Assembly (NCBI RefSeq): GCF_009796825.1
Contig: NZ_CP047030.1
Span: 4,338,501 to 4,402,500 of the forward strand
From: Algibacter sp. L3A6
GTDB taxonomy: Bacteria > Bacteroidota > Bacteroidia > Flavobacteriales > Flavobacteriaceae
Direction: 5' to 3'
DNA: 64,000 bases
A program made the position numbers and the translations under genes. The notes under the pieces are model-generated. The model was not told the origin of the DNA. It saw nothing but the letters and a program-made list of their open reading frames with translations, and searched no databases. This document shows positions 46,781 through 57,100 of this stretch, in pieces; within the stretch, counting starts at the first letter, position 1; every line of letters begins with the position of its first letter.

Positions 46781-48319
46781 TTATAAATCATTCATCCATT
46801 TTAACTGAGACCATCTTTCAGAACCATCATTCTTTTGTATAGTTCCTTCTGTACTCCTACCGTTTAAAACAATTTGTGAAAGTTCTTTTCTATATTCTTC
46901 TAACAGTTCAGATTTCTCATCTTGTAAATTATGTTCTTCTCCAAGATCACTACTTAAATTATATAATTGAAATTTAGGTAAACTATCAATAGCTTTATCT
47001 CTTGGTCTAGGAAAACTCCAACCACCAGATCCTGGACAAAAAATAGCTTTATAATCTCCCTTACGATAAGCAAAAGAACCATTAATAGAATGATGAACAA
47101 TACTCTCCCTTTTTGGTAAGTTAGACTGAACGCCTAATGCTGATAAAAAACTATAACTATCTTCAGCCATATTATCATCGATTTTCATATCTAAGGCATC
47201 TGCAATAGTTCCAAAAAAATCTGTTGTGCAAACCAATTGACTTGATTTAGCTGATTGTACTTTTTCTGGCCACCTCACTATAAATGGAACTCTATGACCA
47301 CCTTCAAAAATATCTGCTTTATGTCCTCTAAATACATAACTAGGGTCGTGCTCTTTTGTTGCTAATTGAGCAAAATCTGCTTGATTAGAACATCCATTAT
47401 CACTGGTAAATACTAATATAGTATTATCTGCGATACCTTGTTCTTCTAATGATTTCATTATTTCACCTACAACCCAGTCCACCATAATTACAAAATCACC
47501 ATAAGGATTATCCAATCCACTTTTACCTTTAAACTCATCTGTTGGCAATATAGGCGTATGTGGTGCTGGCAAAGGCATGTAAACAAAAAACGGTTGGTCG
47601 CCTTTAGCATTTTCATTTATAAAATTAACTGTCTTCTTAGTAATATCTGGTAATACTTGTTCATGATTAAAATCGTCTGAAGTTGGACCTTTTCGCCACA
47701 TAGCTTGTCCTTTGTTTTCTGTAAGCTTCGTTGGAACCATGGTTGGTTTATCATTTTCTACCCAAACATATGGCGCCATATCTAACGAGCCATTAAATCC
47801 ATACCAAAAATCAAACCCATTAGTGGTAGGGCCATTTTTTATTTTCTGAGAATAATCAATAGAGTCCTTTCCTTTGTCAATATTAGACCAATCCCAACCT
47901 AAATGCCATTTACCTATAGCCGCTGTTTTGTAGCCGCTGTTTTTTAAAAAGCCTGCTATCGTTTTTCTGTCTGGTGTAATTAAAGCTTTACTATATCCTT
48001 GTAAAACATGCTTTTTTAAAGTAGAACGCCAATTGTAACGCCCAGTTAATATACCATAACGCGTTGGAGTACATACAGCACTACTGGTATGCGCATCAGT
48101 AAACAATACGCCTTCTGAAGCTAGTTTATCGATATTAGCTGTTTGAATTTTAGAATTTTCATTATAACTAGAAACATCTCCATATCCCAAATCATCGGCT
48201 AAAATAAAAATAATGTTGGGTGCTTTATTTGATTTTTTTGACTTTTCTTGGGCACAAGAAATGAAAATAAATGTAAATATTATTATAAAAAATAAGTTGA
48301 TTTGTTTACTTCGATACAT
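46781..48319 (-). CDS. S1 sulfatase lipoprotein (512 aa)
   Basis: A longer frame begins at 48373, but that codon overlaps the predicted -7 element (48371-48378), so the ATG at 48319 (MYRSKQINLFF) is the real start. Lipoprotein Cys 22 (FTFIFISC). Metal site NIIFILADDLGYGD, activation motif C-T-P-T-R (Cys 83), AIGKWHLGWDW, FTSDNGCSNQA, and EGGHRVPFIVRWP. It ends with the typical LNGRSTEG helix. It is closely related to the broken sulfatase at 26617-28190. First gene of a two-sulfatase unit. Confidence 0.94.
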   Translation of the reverse strand: MYRSKQINLFFIIIFTFIFISCAQEKSKKSNKAPNIIFILADDLGYGDVSSYNENSKIQTANIDKLASEGVLFTDAHTSSAVCTPTRYGILTGRYNWRSTLKKHVLQGYSKALITPDRKTIAGFLKNSGYKTAAIGKWHLGWDWSNIDKGKDSIDYSQKIKNGPTTNGFDFWYGFNGSLDMAPYVWVENDKPTMVPTKLTENKGQAMWRKGPTSDDFNHEQVLPDITKKTVNFINENAKGDQPFFVYMPLPAPHTPILPTDEFKGKSGLDNPYGDFVIMVDWVVGEIMKSLEEQGIADNTILVFTSDNGCSNQADFAQLATKEHDPSYVFRGHKADIFEGGHRVPFIVRWPEKVQSAKSSQLVCTTDFFGTIADALDMKIDDNMAEDSYSFLSALGVQSNLPKRESIVHHSINGSFAYRKGDYKAIFCPGSGGWSFPRPRDKAIDSLPKFQLYNLSSDLGEEHNLQDEKSELLEEYRKELSQIVLNGRSTEGTIQKNDGSERWSQLKWMNDL

Positions 48320-48370
48320 ACTTCGCTTTTTATTAATAGTTAACAACACGGATAAATATTTGTTATATAA

Positions 48371-48427
48371 CAAAGATACCTCAATGTTTAAAAAAATTCC
48401 TTTCTCTAATCCACCATTAACTTTCTC
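48371..48427 (-). promoter_or_regulatory. Shared PUL promoter box upstream of the two-sulfatase unit
   Basis: Towards the gene: GAGAAA, a second GATTAGAGAAA exactly 21 bp on, 22 bp, then a perfect TAnnTTTG (TATCTTTG, 48371-48378), with the ATG at 48319. The position of the -7 element rules out the upstream ATG at 48373. The rest, 48428-48600, contains no gene. Confidence 0.78.
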
Positions 48428-48600
48428 TATTTCTGCAAAAACTAGACTAACAAAAATTTATAGGGGGTAAAGAAAGATATTACAGAAACCTTTTTGAAAT
48501 TTCCGAGCTATTTCACATAGGCAAGCTCAAAAGCATAACTCATGTAATAACAGCATATTTTTTTTCATTAGTTTAATGTTTTAGCTATAATCATCACTAG

Positions 48601-49145
48601 TTACTTCACAAGAACTAATTCCACCCCTTTGAGACTGAATTTATTCCACCACTCAATATACTCCTTTGGATAGGCCTTAATAATAATGGTTCCCTTCTTA
48701 ACAATGTTAATAGTACCCGTCGGCTTTTTAGTCAACTTCCCTACATTTCCTTTTGGATAAACTTCTAAAGTATCAGTTGGGGTAATTAGTTCGTAACTTA
48801 ATGCTTCATGTCCATTGTCCTCACTGATTACTTGAAAGGAACCGGGTTTTTCAATTTTACGGTCCAAAACAAGCCCTGATTCGCTTCCCCCCCCAATTTC
48901 GAGTTGTTTTTCTTCGTAATCATAACTTATACGTCTGGTAGAAAACTCACATTTGGCAACAGGTAGACTAATGCTACCATCTTTTTCCTGCAGTATGGTT
49001 TCATCAATAACCTTGACCTCTTCGTCCTCAATTTCTAATACAACAACAGTTACTCTTGGTTGTATTATTTCTTCGGGAATGGTAATTACAATTTTATCTT
49101 TGTCTTGGTCAAAAGACAGTGCTCGTTTAAACTCATGAATTTTCC
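48601..49145 (-). pseudogene. GH29-type C-terminal fragment cut by an IS
   Basis: The minus-strand frame is open from the IS end (49145) to 48601 with no start codon: SFDQDKDKIVITIPEEIIQP, KCEFSTRRISYDYEEKQLEI, KPGSFQVISEDNGHEALSYE. It aligns with the C-terminal beta domain of the broken GH29 at 21068-22140 (KCEYKIRRISYDYEEKVTHR, QPGIFKIITEDNGDGRLQFE). The catalytic part was lost with the DNA replaced by the IS. Confidence 0.8.
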
Positions 49146-49189
49146 TGAAATAGGTTGACTAAAAATTAAGCAATTAATTACAGTCACTT

Positions 49190-49624
49190 ATGAAAACAAA
49201 AAATGAACACTGGCTAAAAAAAAGCTATCAAAAAGCAACTTTAGAAACCAAACTTTTAGTCGTTGACCAAATCTTAAATGGTCAGATTTCAAACAACCAA
49301 GCTTCTAAAAAATATGATATTCCTAGAACAACTATTTCTTATTGGTTAAGAAAATACAGTACCTTAGTGCAACAAAACATGGGTATGAGTAAAAACGATG
49401 AGATTAAAAAGCTAAAGGAGAAGATTGAAGAACTTGAGTTTCAAAAAGACTTCCAACAGGACATTATCGCTGATATGGAACTTATTACAGGAGTCGATAT
49501 GTCAAAAAAGTCATTACCCAAAACATTAGCAAAAGAGATAGAGCTAAAGAAAAAACAGCGTATAAAAGAAAATGGCTCTATGGATGTTTTGGGATATCTA
49601 AACAAGCCTTCTACAAAAGACTAA
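49190..49624 (+). CDS. IS3 transposase OrfA (144 aa)
   Basis: An N-terminal helix-turn-helix (NQASKKYDIPRTTISYWLRKY) is followed by a leucine-zipper-like coiled coil (IKKLKEKIEELEFQKDFQQD). This is the DNA-binding half of an IS3-type transposase. OrfB begins in the -1 frame; an A6 run (GCTAAAGAAAAAACAGC, near 49540-49560) is a plausible programmed-frameshift site for making the fusion transposase. Confidence 0.85.
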   Translation: MKTKNEHWLKKSYQKATLETKLLVVDQILNGQISNNQASKKYDIPRTTISYWLRKYSTLVQQNMGMSKNDEIKKLKEKIEELEFQKDFQQDIIADMELITGVDMSKKSLPKTLAKEIELKKKQRIKENGSMDVLGYLNKPSTKD

Positions 49625-50442
49625 GAACGCAACAGAAAAAAGAAATAGATCATCAAAAAATGATCAAGATGGTTAAAGACTACCGTAAAAAAGTAGGCTC
49701 TAAAACTGGTGGAATAAAATTACATGCGGAACTTAAAACTAATTTTATTGAGGCTAATATTAAGATTGGTAGAGACAAGTTCTATCGCTTTCTTAGACTA
49801 AATAATCTTTTGATTCCAAAAAATAAAAATTACATCACAACGACAAACTCAAACCATATGTACAAAAAATATAAGAACCTTGTAAAAGGCCACGTTCCTA
49901 ATCGACCGGAACAACTCTGGGTTAGTGATATCACTTATATTAAAACAGAAAATGGACACAACTATCTAGCTTTAGTCACAGACGCCTATTCTAAGCAAAT
50001 TATGGGTTACAAACTTGATAATCATATGAGAACATCACTTTGCTCAGATGCGCTAGCTATGGCTATTAAAAACAGGAAATATCCTAATCAAAAACTAATT
50101 CACCATTCAGATAGAGGTTTCCAATACTGCAACCCCAAATACACAAAGTTTGCTGAAGATAATGGAATTACAATGAGTATGACCGAGCAATACGATCCTT
50201 ACTAAAATGCTGTTTCAGAACGCATTAACAGAACTCTTAAATATGAATACGGGCTAAAACAAATCATTAAAAACACTGAATTAGCACAAAAAATGACACA
50301 ACAAGCAGTCTATATTTATAACAATTTGAGAACTCATTTTAGCCTGGATCTCAGAAAACCTGCAGAAGTGCATTTAAATCCTAATATCAAATACAAGTCG
50401 TATCGAAAAAATAAAGTAAATTTACCTGAGCTTACAATTTAA
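49565..50442 (+). pseudogene. IS3 transposase OrfB with an internal stop
   Basis: The frame reads KWLYGCFGISKQAFYKRL, then the rve/DDE core with WVSDITYIKTENG (first Asp), HHSDRGFQY (second Asp), a TAA at 50203-50205 in YDPY-stop-NAVSERIN, and the expected catalytic Glu just after the stop. Normally this codon is Glu (YDPYENAV). The frame then continues to 50442. The stop removes the third catalytic residue. Confidence 0.85.
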
Positions 50443-50479
50443 GAACAGAGGATTTTAACTAAAAAAGAGTCAACCTATA

Positions 50480-52030
50480 TCAGTATAATACAGTTTCTTT
50501 AGTACTCGTTTTTACATCTTCAGGAATTTCATTCTGACGAATGGTTCTACCACCTTCTCCATTTAAGGATCTATCAGGCTCAATCCTATTTGTAATTAGT
50601 ACCGCAGCGTAACCACTGTGATGCACGTAATTATGAGCCATGTGGTTATGACCACTTTGCCATGCCCATATTCCAGGAGAATGCCAAGTGATTTCACTAA
50701 AATGGTGTATGTGATTGTTTATAATATCATTGTGATGATTGACATCTTTTGTTCCAGCCCCATAACCAGCCAACAGGATTCCGGCTTCACCTAGGTGTGC
50801 AAATTCACAATTCTCAATGCGATTTCGTTGCGCAAATAAATCTAGCCTGATGCCCGATCCACCTGAATTAAGGAAATCACAATTTATGACCTCACAGTTT
50901 TCAGCTCCACGAAATCGAATCATGGCTGAAGGTTTGTCGAACATATCCCAATCATGTTGCATACCCAATCCCAAACGTTTTTCATCACTAGTCCAAGCCA
51001 ATCGATCGGCATGTGTAAACGTTATACCATTAAAAGCAATCCCATTAACAGGTTTGTCCGTTGGTCCGTCATAATCAATTTGCCCTTCTACCCTAATAAG
51101 CTCACTGGTAGTTGGAGCCAATATACCCTGAGGTTTTCCATCTGAAGATGGATTTACAGGCCACAAATAAATTTTTCGCGTCTTGGTATTCACTACCCAT
51201 TCTCCTGGTTCGTTTAATGCCTCAATACTATTTTCAATCCAAATACTTGATCCTGTCGGATTGTGAACCCACGATGGTAATTTATCAATTCCATAGGTTG
51301 CAGAAACACCTGTTTGAGCAACTAATTCTGTTTCGTCTACAGTTTTAAGAGGAAGCATATTAATTACCCAAGGACGAAAGGGTCTTACTTGAACTTCTAC
51401 ATCTTCAATGTTCTCCCAATTTTTCAAAGCGCCTTCTGGAAAATAGATATGTGTTTTATCTCCTTTTTGGGTTGGTGAAAACCCATTATTTCTAGCTCGG
51501 TTTAAACGTCCTTTACTATCATAAAGCGTATAAAAATTTTCAAGTCCTTCTGGCATATCTGCTTCCCATACATTCCCCAACGCATTCAATAGAAGTCCAG
51601 AAGATGTCGTTTCAACTTTCTTCCAACCTGTAATTGGCATTCCAGCACTTACAACTGCATGCTCCTTTGGATATGCAGAAATAGTTAAATACGCAGGCAG
51701 TATAGTCTCGCCAGCTCCATAATCATCAAGGGTAGTTATCTCTGAATCTTCAGGCCTTCCATCTTTTATTCCCAATACCAAGGCTTCGTTTAATTGATGA
51801 CGTCCCCCTCTTAAATAAATAACAATAGGATCTACCAAGCCTGTCTTTCGTAAATCGCGTGATGCTTTTACAGCTCTTTGAAGCGTTGCATAGGGTTTTA
51901 AAATACTCCCGGTACCAGAATTATCTCCTTCTATATCTACATAAATACCTTTAGTAATCTTACCTTTTAAACTATTTGAACACGAGACAAGTATAAACCC
52001 TAAAATAAGTGTCAATAAAAAATGTTTCAT
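50480..52030 (-). pseudogene. GH141-like beta-helix lipoprotein, 3' end cut by the IS
   Basis: The lipoprotein starts MKHFLLTLILGFILVSC at 52030; the upstream ATG at 52051 only adds seven residues before the signal peptide. It opens YVDIEGDNSGTGSILKPYAT, as in GH141, and continues through right-handed beta-helix turns (GITFTHADRLAWTSD, ENCEVINCDFLNSGGSGIRL, HNHMAHNYVHHSGYA). The stop TGA at 50480-50482 is supplied by the end of the IS, so the last coils and any C-terminal domain are missing (the related gene at 24146 is much longer). Possibly still folded; activity doubtful. Confidence 0.82.
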
Positions 52031-52119
52031 AACTATAAATTGATGTTTCATAATAATATTATTAGTTTGTAAAACTCCATTAGATTATCACATGAAATGT
52101 ACTATGCGTTTTAGGTGCT

Positions 52120-52797
52120 TTATTCCCATATGATTTTACCTTCCTTAGTTTCTGTATTCACCCAAACATTAGCACCCTCAAACTCTCGTGTAAACTCCCA
52201 ACCATTTGATATAGTTCTAATATATTCTCCTTTTGGAATACCCAAAGGTTTCTCTAATTCTGGATAGCCTACCAAAGGCCCTGTCCCTAATCTCCAGCCC
52301 CAGCCATATTGAAAATAAGCATAAGGTTGTGCACCTATAAGATAGCAAGCATGATAATATTCTAATCGTTCTTTTGATAATTGCTCTAAAGCCTTTTCCT
52401 TTTCTGCCCCACTTAGCCCATCAATAGATGCATCATCTTCTACTTCAACACCAAAACGGTAGATTGATATTTTTCCAGCTTTCGCTATTCTTAACATATC
52501 ATCCCATTCTTTTAATAAATTTTCCTTACTATTTGTAATCGTTTCGCTATAGTGTTCAAACATAATAGCATCAATTACAGGAAATACATCCTCAACAGTA
52601 GCGGCATTATTTTCTAGTAAGATCTTATCTGAACCTAATCTTTCTTTTAGACTAGTCATCATTTCTCCCATAGCTAATCTAACCTCTTCTGCTTTATCGC
52701 TTCTAAGCCAAGAAAAACCATGCATTTGATCTATAAAAACACCGCCGGCTCCAGAGAATGTAACTCCAGAAGCCACAGTTTCTAACCACCAACTACG
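52120..52797 (-). pseudogene. GH168-like putative endo-fucanase, C-terminal half
   Basis: Homology to the 405-aa paralogue (53810) begins at SWWLETVASG near 52797 and runs to 52120: GGVFIDQMHGFSWLR with the putative catalytic Asp, then DAIMFEHYS with a Glu 58 residues later, and C-terminal GWGWRLGTGPLVGYPELEKP. The N-terminal ~180 residues, including the signal peptide, are lost; the gene is joined at 52797 to a sulfatase that lost its own C-terminus. Confidence 0.8.
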
Positions 52798-53786
52798 GAT
52801 TTATCATCTACTTTATCGCTTGGAATATTCTTGGGCCATGAAATAATAAAAGGCACTCTTATCCCTCCTTCATAAAGACTTCCTTTAACGCCTCTGAGCG
52901 GTCCCGCCAAACCAGAACCTGCATGTCCTGTAGATCAACTCCATAATGGAGAAGGGCCATTATCACTACTAAAAACAATGATTGTATTTTCTCTTAAACC
53001 TAGCTCATCTACTTTTTTAACCACTCTGCCAACTGCTTCATCAATACTGGTTAGAATGCTATAATAAACCGTTTGGGAATTTCGGTATTTATCTCTTATA
53101 CCTTTCCTAGTTAGCTCAAGGTAAGGTTTCATTTGTTCTTCGGTAGGATCAAGAAGTGCATGTGGGTCATTAATCCAAAGGCTTAGGAAAAATGGAGATT
53201 TTTGATTACGTTCTATAAATTCAATACCATGATCTGCCGTTATTTCAGATTTATTGGCATTCGTCGCTTTTTTATTGGGAAAACTTAGCTTTGGCCCGTT
53301 TCCGTTTGAAACCGCATATTGCTGGACACCATAATCTGAGGGATTTGGCGCATCCACACCTGAACCAAGATGCCATTTTCCATAATGACCAGTAGCATAT
53401 CCATTTTCAGAAAAGGTTCTGTAAACATTTGGCAATTTAGGGTCGAGTGTAGATCTACTATTGTATGCTTTACCACCAGGGCCACCAATGGCATAATGGA
53501 TTCCTATTTCAGGTGCAAAACGACCTGTAAGAAGTGTTGCGCGAGAAGGCGAACATACAGGAGAACCCACATAAAACTGTGTTAGGAGCATTCCATCTTT
53601 AGCTAATTTATCTAAATGAGGTGTTTTTACATCGGGATGCCCATAAACTCCCAAATCGCCCCAACCTTGGTCATCAGTAAAAATAAATATGATGTTTGGT
53701 TTTTTATTCTTGGAATCTTGTGCCCTTAAGTTTTGAGTTGAGCCGAAAGCAAACATCAGCAACGATGCTATTAGTATGTTTTTCAT
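52798..53786 (-). pseudogene. S1 sulfatase, truncated and with an internal stop
   Basis: A signal peptide (1-22) is followed by NIIFIFTDDQGWGDLG, activation motif C-S-P-S-R (Cys 78), HYGKWHLGSG and FSSDNGPSPLWS, then a TGA at 52935 and, in the same frame, AGPLRGVKGSLYEGGIRVPF and ISWPKNIPSDKV up to the junction at about 52797. The last third of a normal sulfatase is gone. Two lesions make it non-functional. Confidence 0.88.
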
Positions 53787-53809
53787 CTTATAAAATGATT
53801 AAAATTGTA

Positions 53810-55027
53810 TTATCGCCAAGTAATTTTTCCTTGCCCTTTTTCTGTATCTACCCACACAGTAGCATGTTCAAATTCACGAGTAAACTCCCAACCGTTTTCA
53901 TGTAAACGCTTATATGCTCCCTTTGGTGCTCCAAGTGGTTTTTGTAGCTCAGGATAATTTACCAATGGTCCAGTATTTAAACGCCAACCCCAACCGTATT
54001 GGAAGTAAGAATAAGGCTGTGCACCTATTAAAAAACACGCTTGGTAATATTCTAACCTTTCCCTAGACAATCCTTCAAGAGATGTTCCTCTTGAACCTTT
54101 AATTAAGGTTTGACTTGCCTCTTCTTTTTCAGCTTCCACACCTATTCTAAAAACAGACATTTTACCTGCTTTAGCATTTGCCAACATATATCCCCATTCT
54201 TTAAGTAAATTTTCTTTGCTTAACTTTTTCTTATTAAAATGCTCGAACATAACTGCATCTATTGCCGGAAAAACATCTTTTACACCGGATGCATTATTAC
54301 CTAACAATATTTTTCCTGCACCTAATGCAGCTTTTAAGTTCATCATCATCTCTCCCATTGCTTCTTCAACTTCCCTCTTTTGAGATTTACGGAGCCAAAC
54401 AAAACCATGCATTTGATCTATAAAAACGCCATCAGCACCAGAATCTTTTACTCCTTGTGCAACTGTTTTTACCCACCAAGTTCTAAATTCGGGGTTTAAC
54501 ACATCAAAACAAAGTGTATTGTTTCTATGTTGTAATTCTCCTGTTTCTTTATTTTTTAAAATAAATTTTTTAAGCTCTGGATAATCATCTATTTTGTTTT
54601 TTTTAAAATTCTTGTTGTAAGATGTAAATGGCCAAGCATAAGCCGAATTAAAGTAATATAGTGCTTTAATATCTGGTTTTATAGCCTTAAAAGCAGCTAT
54701 TTCTTTTTTAGCACCAATTTCTGCATATCCAACATCTTTATGGGCATGTTGCTTTTCGATACAAATAAAATCTGTTTTAGCTGCTATTATTTTTACTTCC
54801 TTAGCGCTTAATAATCGATTACCATCACCAAACATAGAATATTGAGGAGTAACGTCCCAATTAAAATTTGGATAAGAACTATGAGCGTTGAATTTACTGC
54901 CATCACTCATTAAGAATGCTGTCTGTTGAGTTTTTAAAGAATTGGAAGAAAAATCAACCTCATTTTTAGACGCTCCACAAGCGCCTAAAATTATCACTAT
55001 TAGAACTAAACTTATTTGTCTAATCAT
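53810..55027 (-). CDS. GH168-like putative endo-fucanase lipoprotein (405 aa)
   Basis: The best-preserved member of its family here. Lipoprotein signal (VLIVIILGAC, Cys 17); barrel strands YPNFNWDVTPQYSMFG, ICIEKQHAH, ALYYFNSAY, DGVFIDQMHGFVWLR (Asp204), DAVMFEHFNKKK (Glu262); ends EFTREFEHATVWVDTEKGQG. The Asp and Glu are 58 residues apart. From memory, the founding GH168 endo-1,3-fucanase depends on an Asp and a Glu with this spacing, which is the main reason for the call. GHL15-type 'putative glycosidase' is the fallback. It heads the unit 55027-50480 and has a shared promoter box. Confidence 0.75.
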   Translation of the reverse strand: MIRQISLVLIVIILGACGASKNEVDFSSNSLKTQQTAFLMSDGSKFNAHSSYPNFNWDVTPQYSMFGDGNRLLSAKEVKIIAAKTDFICIEKQHAHKDVGYAEIGAKKEIAAFKAIKPDIKALYYFNSAYAWPFTSYNKNFKKNKIDDYPELKKFILKNKETGELQHRNNTLCFDVLNPEFRTWWVKTVAQGVKDSGADGVFIDQMHGFVWLRKSQKREVEEAMGEMMMNLKAALGAGKILLGNNASGVKDVFPAIDAVMFEHFNKKKLSKENLLKEWGYMLANAKAGKMSVFRIGVEAEKEEASQTLIKGSRGTSLEGLSRERLEYYQACFLIGAQPYSYFQYGWGWRLNTGPLVNYPELQKPLGAPKGAYKRLHENGWEFTREFEHATVWVDTEKGQGKITWR

Positions 55028-55143
55028 TTATTTTAATTTGTTATTTATTTATATTAATTTAGAATTCATCTATGAATTTTTACAAAAAAACTTATTATAT
55101 CAAGTATATACAATCTGTTTTTTCATCATTTCTTGTTTTAATG

Positions 55144-55200
55144 TAAATTTCATGAAATACGATGCATTCGCCTTTCTCTATTTAATCATTCTTTTGCTTA
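55144..55200 (-). promoter_or_regulatory. Shared PUL promoter box for the 55027 unit
   Basis: Towards the gene: AAGCAA, then GAGAAA exactly 21 bp on, 21 bp, then a weak -7 (GAAATTTA, 55144-55151), and the ATG at 55027 further away than usual. Confidence 0.65.
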
Positions 55201-55238
55201 ATTAATGTAAAAGCCATAAAATCTGTATTAAATCAAGG

Positions 55239-55289
<51 letters not shown>

Positions 55290-55336
55290 AGGAGTTCGTT
55301 TACTATGTTTAGTATTTTTCTAATTATGGTTGATTA

Positions 55337-55392
55337 GAGAAATAATTAAGTAAAAATGAGCAAGTCTCAGATTTGTTATTTAACTATTTTTA
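55337..55392 (+). promoter_or_regulatory. Shared PUL promoter box upstream of sulfatase 55409
   Basis: GAGAAA (55337-55342), GAGCAA exactly 21 bp on (55358-55363), 21 bp, then TATTTTTA (55385-55392), one mismatch from TAnnTTTG. The half-site order is swapped compared with the other members. The -7 position rules out the ORF start at 55373. Confidence 0.7.
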
Positions 55393-55408
55393 CATAAAAT
55401 CACTTCTT

Positions 55409-56824
55409 ATGAAAACCATTAATCTAATTACATCTTTATTATTTACTATTATACTTGCGCACAGTTGCAAAACAAATGGCGACAATAAACCAATTGAAAA
55501 TAAAGAAACGCTACCTAATATCATTTTTATATTTGCTGATGATTGGGGCTATAGTGATTTAGGAATTCATGGGAGTTCATTTTGTGAAACACCTAATCTT
55601 GATAAAATGGCAGCAGAGGGAATTGACTTTCAAAATTTCTCTGTAGTCAATCCTGTTTGCTCTCCTAGTAGAGTTGGAGTCATGACTGGTCAATTCCCTG
55701 CAAGACATAGTGTACATGGTCATTTTGCATCTGTTGAATCTCATATCAAAAGAGGTATGCCAGATTGGTTAGACCCAAAGGCTCCTTCTATGCCCCGTAT
55801 GCTAAAAAATGCTGGATATACTACTGCACATTTTGGAAAATGGCACTTATCCAACACACATGTTGCCGATTCGCCTTCTCCACTAGAATATGGTTATGAT
55901 GAGTATGGAGCGTTTAATTTACCAAGTAATTTGCATCAAATGCATGCAGATTCTACTTTATATAAAACTATAGATTTTGCAAAACGTCATAAAGACCAAC
56001 CGTTCTTTATAAATGCTTGGATTCATGCTACGCATACACCTCATTATCCTAAGGAAAAGTATATGGATAAATTTTCTCATTTAAGTGAACAACAACAAGT
56101 TTATGCTGCGGTTGTAGCTGAATACGATGAACGCATTGGTGAATTGTTTAAAACATTAAAAGATTTAGGTATTGATAACAATACGCTAGTACTCTTTTCG
56201 TCAGATAATGGTCCAGAAATAACCGGAACCAAACTTAAAACTGATGATAATTCTACGGGACCAGGTTTAGGGACTTATTATTCCGTTGGCGAAGCTAAAG
56301 AATTAAAAGGTGAGAAACGCTCGTTATTTGCGGGAGGTGTTCGCATACCATTCATTGTTAGGTGGCCAGAAACGATACCTTCAGGGATTGTAAATAAAAC
56401 AACCGAACTATCAACAGTTGATTTGCTACCTACTTTTGTAAATTTAGCACAGACAGATTTACCAGATGGTTACCAACCAGATGGTGTTAATATTTTAAGT
56501 GCTTTAAAAGGTGAAGCGTTTAAACGTGATAAAGCAATTTATTGGAATTGGTTATACTCATCAAATAGACCTGATTTTTGGCCAAGTTCTGCCATTCAAG
56601 AAGATAATTGGAAGCTTTTAACAAACAATAAATTGGAAAAAATAGAATTATATAATATTAGTTCAGATTGGGCAGAGCAAAAAGACGTATCTACTGAGTA
56701 CCCAGAAAAAGTTCGTGATTTAATGATGAAGTTAGAAACTTTCGAAAAGACATTACCAAAAGGCCCTCCAACAAATTGTTTTTCTAAAGCGAGACTTAAA
56801 AATGAAACCCTAAATATTCAATAA
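55409..56824 (+). CDS. S1 sulfatase lipoprotein (471 aa)
   Basis: The ATG at 55409 opens into a lipoprotein signal (LFTIILAHSC, Cys 20); the longer frame from 55373 overlaps the promoter. Metal site NIIFIFADDWGYSDLG, activation motif C-S-P-S-R (Cys 84), HFGKWHLSN, FSSDNGPEITG, and AGGVRIPFIVRWP. Complete length. It is a single-gene unit transcribed away from the GH168-like unit, with the AT tract between them. It should cleave sulfate esters in the periplasm. Confidence 0.93.
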   Translation: MKTINLITSLLFTIILAHSCKTNGDNKPIENKETLPNIIFIFADDWGYSDLGIHGSSFCETPNLDKMAAEGIDFQNFSVVNPVCSPSRVGVMTGQFPARHSVHGHFASVESHIKRGMPDWLDPKAPSMPRMLKNAGYTTAHFGKWHLSNTHVADSPSPLEYGYDEYGAFNLPSNLHQMHADSTLYKTIDFAKRHKDQPFFINAWIHATHTPHYPKEKYMDKFSHLSEQQQVYAAVVAEYDERIGELFKTLKDLGIDNNTLVLFSSDNGPEITGTKLKTDDNSTGPGLGTYYSVGEAKELKGEKRSLFAGGVRIPFIVRWPETIPSGIVNKTTELSTVDLLPTFVNLAQTDLPDGYQPDGVNILSALKGEAFKRDKAIYWNWLYSSNRPDFWPSSAIQEDNWKLLTNNKLEKIELYNISSDWAEQKDVSTEYPEKVRDLMMKLETFEKTLPKGPPTNCFSKARLKNETLNIQ

Positions 56825-56870
56825 CTGTTTTATATACTATTATCTATCAAAGCATGTTCAAATATTTATA

Positions 56871-57100
56871 TTGAAATCAAATAACTTAGTTATTTATTGC
56901 ATAACAAAAGCACTATTATACGCTTTTCTGGTTTTAATCACCACTATTTGCTATAGTCAAAAAGAAGCCGCATTTTGGTATTTCGCCAATCATGCTGGTT
57001 TAGGTTTTAATAGTGGAAGCGCAAAAGCGGTATTCGGTGGACAGCTTAAAACAAATGAAGTTTGAGCTACAATATCTAATATTGATGGTTTTGATGTATT
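56871..57100 (+). pseudogene. N-terminal remnant of a gliding/T9SS-type large exported protein
   Basis: A signal peptide (about 1-30) is followed by KEAAFWYFANHAGLGFNSGS and FGGQLKTNEV, a stop, then in frame ATISNIDGF. This is the opening of the large Flavobacterial proteins that end in a T9SS type B domain (usual form: WYFGxNAGxDFNSGxP, then EGCATISDxxG). The remaining thousand or so residues are absent. The frame has no ATG; 56871 is a TTG. Confidence 0.6.

Larger units (their letters stand above)
49146..50482 (+). mobile_element. IS3-family insertion sequence (1337 bp), inactive
   Basis: The ends are TGAAATAGGTTGACT (49146-49160) and its near-complement at 50468-50482, with one mismatch and the TG...CA termini typical of IS3. 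The element carries OrfA and a stop-containing OrfB. The 3-bp flanks differ (TCC and GTA), so there is no target duplication; the flanks are two different broken genes, which suggests a deletion anchored on the IS. Confidence 0.85.

Noticed and set aside
48320..48373. Upstream ATG giving an 18-residue longer sulfatase
   Set aside because: It lies on the predicted -7 element, and the lipoprotein signal begins at the internal ATG (48319).
55373..55408. Earlier start for the sulfatase at 55409
   Set aside because: It overlaps the predicted -7 element at 55385-55392 and precedes a complete lipoprotein signal peptide.
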